Below, piece after piece: positions 63,479-64,000 of a stretch of DNA of 64,000 bases. Below the pieces are notes generated by a model that was not told where the DNA came from, did not search any database, and saw nothing but the letters and a program-made list of their open reading frames with translations. The first letter of the stretch is position 1, and every line of letters starts with the position of its first letter. A program made the translations under genes and the position numbers. Location of the stretch: contig CBDCCV010000001.1 of the NCBI GenBank assembly GCA_965215025.1, positions 1,426,001 through 1,490,000 of the forward strand, given 5' to 3'. Source of the stretch: CBDCCV01 sp965215025. GTDB lineage: Bacteria > Bacteroidota > Rhodothermia > Rhodothermales > Salinibacteraceae.

Positions 63479-64000
63479 ATGGCTCACGGAACGGCCGACG
63501 CGCACGACGCCGACAACAAGCACCACCACATCATCCCGATCAAGACGCTGACGATGGTGTTCGGGGCGCTCGTGGCGCTCACCGTCATCACCGTGCTCAC
63601 GGCGCAGGTGGACCTGGGCGTCCTCAACGTGCCGTTGGCCCTGGCGATTGCCGGGACGAAGGCCACGCTCGTGGTGGCCATCTTCATGGCGCTCTACTAC
63701 GACAACCGGGTCAACACGGTGGTCTTTGCCGTGGGGGCCGTGTTCGTGGTCGTCTTCCTCTCGTTCACGCTCCTGGACACGAACTACCGCGGCGACCTGG
63801 GCAACGTGGCCGTGGAGACCATCACCGATGAGGAGCGCCGCGCCGAGGAGCTTGAGGCGCGCGAACCCGACCCCGAGAACCTGCGCGTAGCCCCCGCCGA
63901 CTTCGGCGAAGAAGGCCAAACCGCCGGCGCTGCCGACGACCAACTCCCCGCCGGCGGCGACGCCGATCAAAACGCCGAGCCGCTCGAGGACGACCCGGTC
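63479..64000 (+). CDS. coxD: Cytochrome c oxidase subunit IV, 3'-truncated by the window edge
   Basis: 174 codons from ATG 63479 with no stop before the window ends. The protein starts MAHGTADAHDADNKHHHIIP and has three membrane helices: TLTMVFGALVALTVITVLTA, ALAIAGTKATLVVAIFMALY and VVFAVGAVFVVVFLSFTLLD. The KATLVVAIFMALYYD block is typical of the prokaryotic subunit IV/CtaF family. A long acidic tail begins at DEERRAEELEAREPDPEN and continues beyond the window. It follows coxC by 197 bp of repeat-rich DNA. Confidence 0.9.
   Translation, partial: MAHGTADAHDADNKHHHIIPIKTLTMVFGALVALTVITVLTAQVDLGVLNVPLALAIAGTKATLVVAIFMALYYDNRVNTVVFAVGAVFVVVFLSFTLLDTNYRGDLGNVAVETITDEERRAEELEAREPDPENLRVAPADFGEEGQTAGAADDQLPAGGDADQNAEPLEDDPV

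Overview
The window is high-GC bacterial chromosome (roughly two thirds G+C by eye) with densely packed genes and strong third-position GC. The best fit is a member of the Rhodothermota (Rhodothermia, the Salinibacter/Rhodothermus side of the Bacteroidota). The main evidence is an alternative complex III operon (actABCDEF) joined to a caa3 cytochrome oxidase whose subunit I carries a YSHP motif (A2-type), as in Rhodothermus marinus, together with a large one-polypeptide oxoglutarate decarboxylase/dehydrogenase. The lineage is an inference; there is no rRNA or tRNA gene here to test it.

Layout. 1-7.0 kb: the end of an SDR-type epimerase, a methyltransferase/ATP-grasp fusion and kgd. 7.0-8.0 kb: a lower-GC island holding one frameshifted gene. 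8.0-16.2 kb: housekeeping genes (rpsU, rdgB, dtd, moaC), an exported amidohydrolase, a fasciclin protein and a CadC-like membrane regulator with a TolB-type propeller. 16.2-21.4 kb, all minus strand: a crotonase, a membrane coiled-coil protein, a PspA protein with a shortened PspA-like paralogue, deoA and rpmE. 21.5-22.6 kb: a decaying HEPN/HEPN/nucleotidyltransferase locus. 23-25 kb: uvrB. 25.5-33.3 kb: a signalling cluster (STAS protein, two large periplasmic-sensor histidine kinases, a receiver protein, a receiver-PP2C phosphatase). 33.5-48.3 kb: mixed metabolic, envelope and transport genes (GDPD lipoprotein, FG-GAP protein, ABC-F ATPase, HAD-deaminase fusion, glycosyltransferase, HDAC-like deacetylase, rlpA, nadC, thioesterase, accA, MATE pump). 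48.8-64 kb: the respiratory cluster actABCDEF, an unfamiliar Fn3-like/membrane protein, a SCO copper chaperone and coxBACD, the last running off the end.

How the genes work together. The respiratory cluster encodes a complete quinol-to-oxygen branch: ACIII oxidises quinol and passes electrons through haem c domains (ActA, ActE, CoxB) to the oxidase, with SCO loading CuA. The signalling cluster reads as partner switching: two kinases feed receivers, one of which drives a SpoIIE-type phosphatase whose plausible substrate is the STAS protein upstream. The PspA group looks like an envelope-stress module.

Non-coding DNA is unusually structured. It carries at least five copies of a 27-29 bp palindrome (GTAGRGGC...GCCYCTAC and variants), several families of long imperfect inverted repeats built from simple word-like units, a GTCATCCTGA...GGATCTC inverted repeat, and a set of perfect short tandem duplications (14, 17, 18, 22 and 3x45 bp), one of which breaks a gene. 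Several pseudogenes are visible (cupin, HEPN, nucleotidyltransferase, the 7.1-kb gene). No CRISPR array, insertion sequence, integrase, rRNA or tRNA was found.
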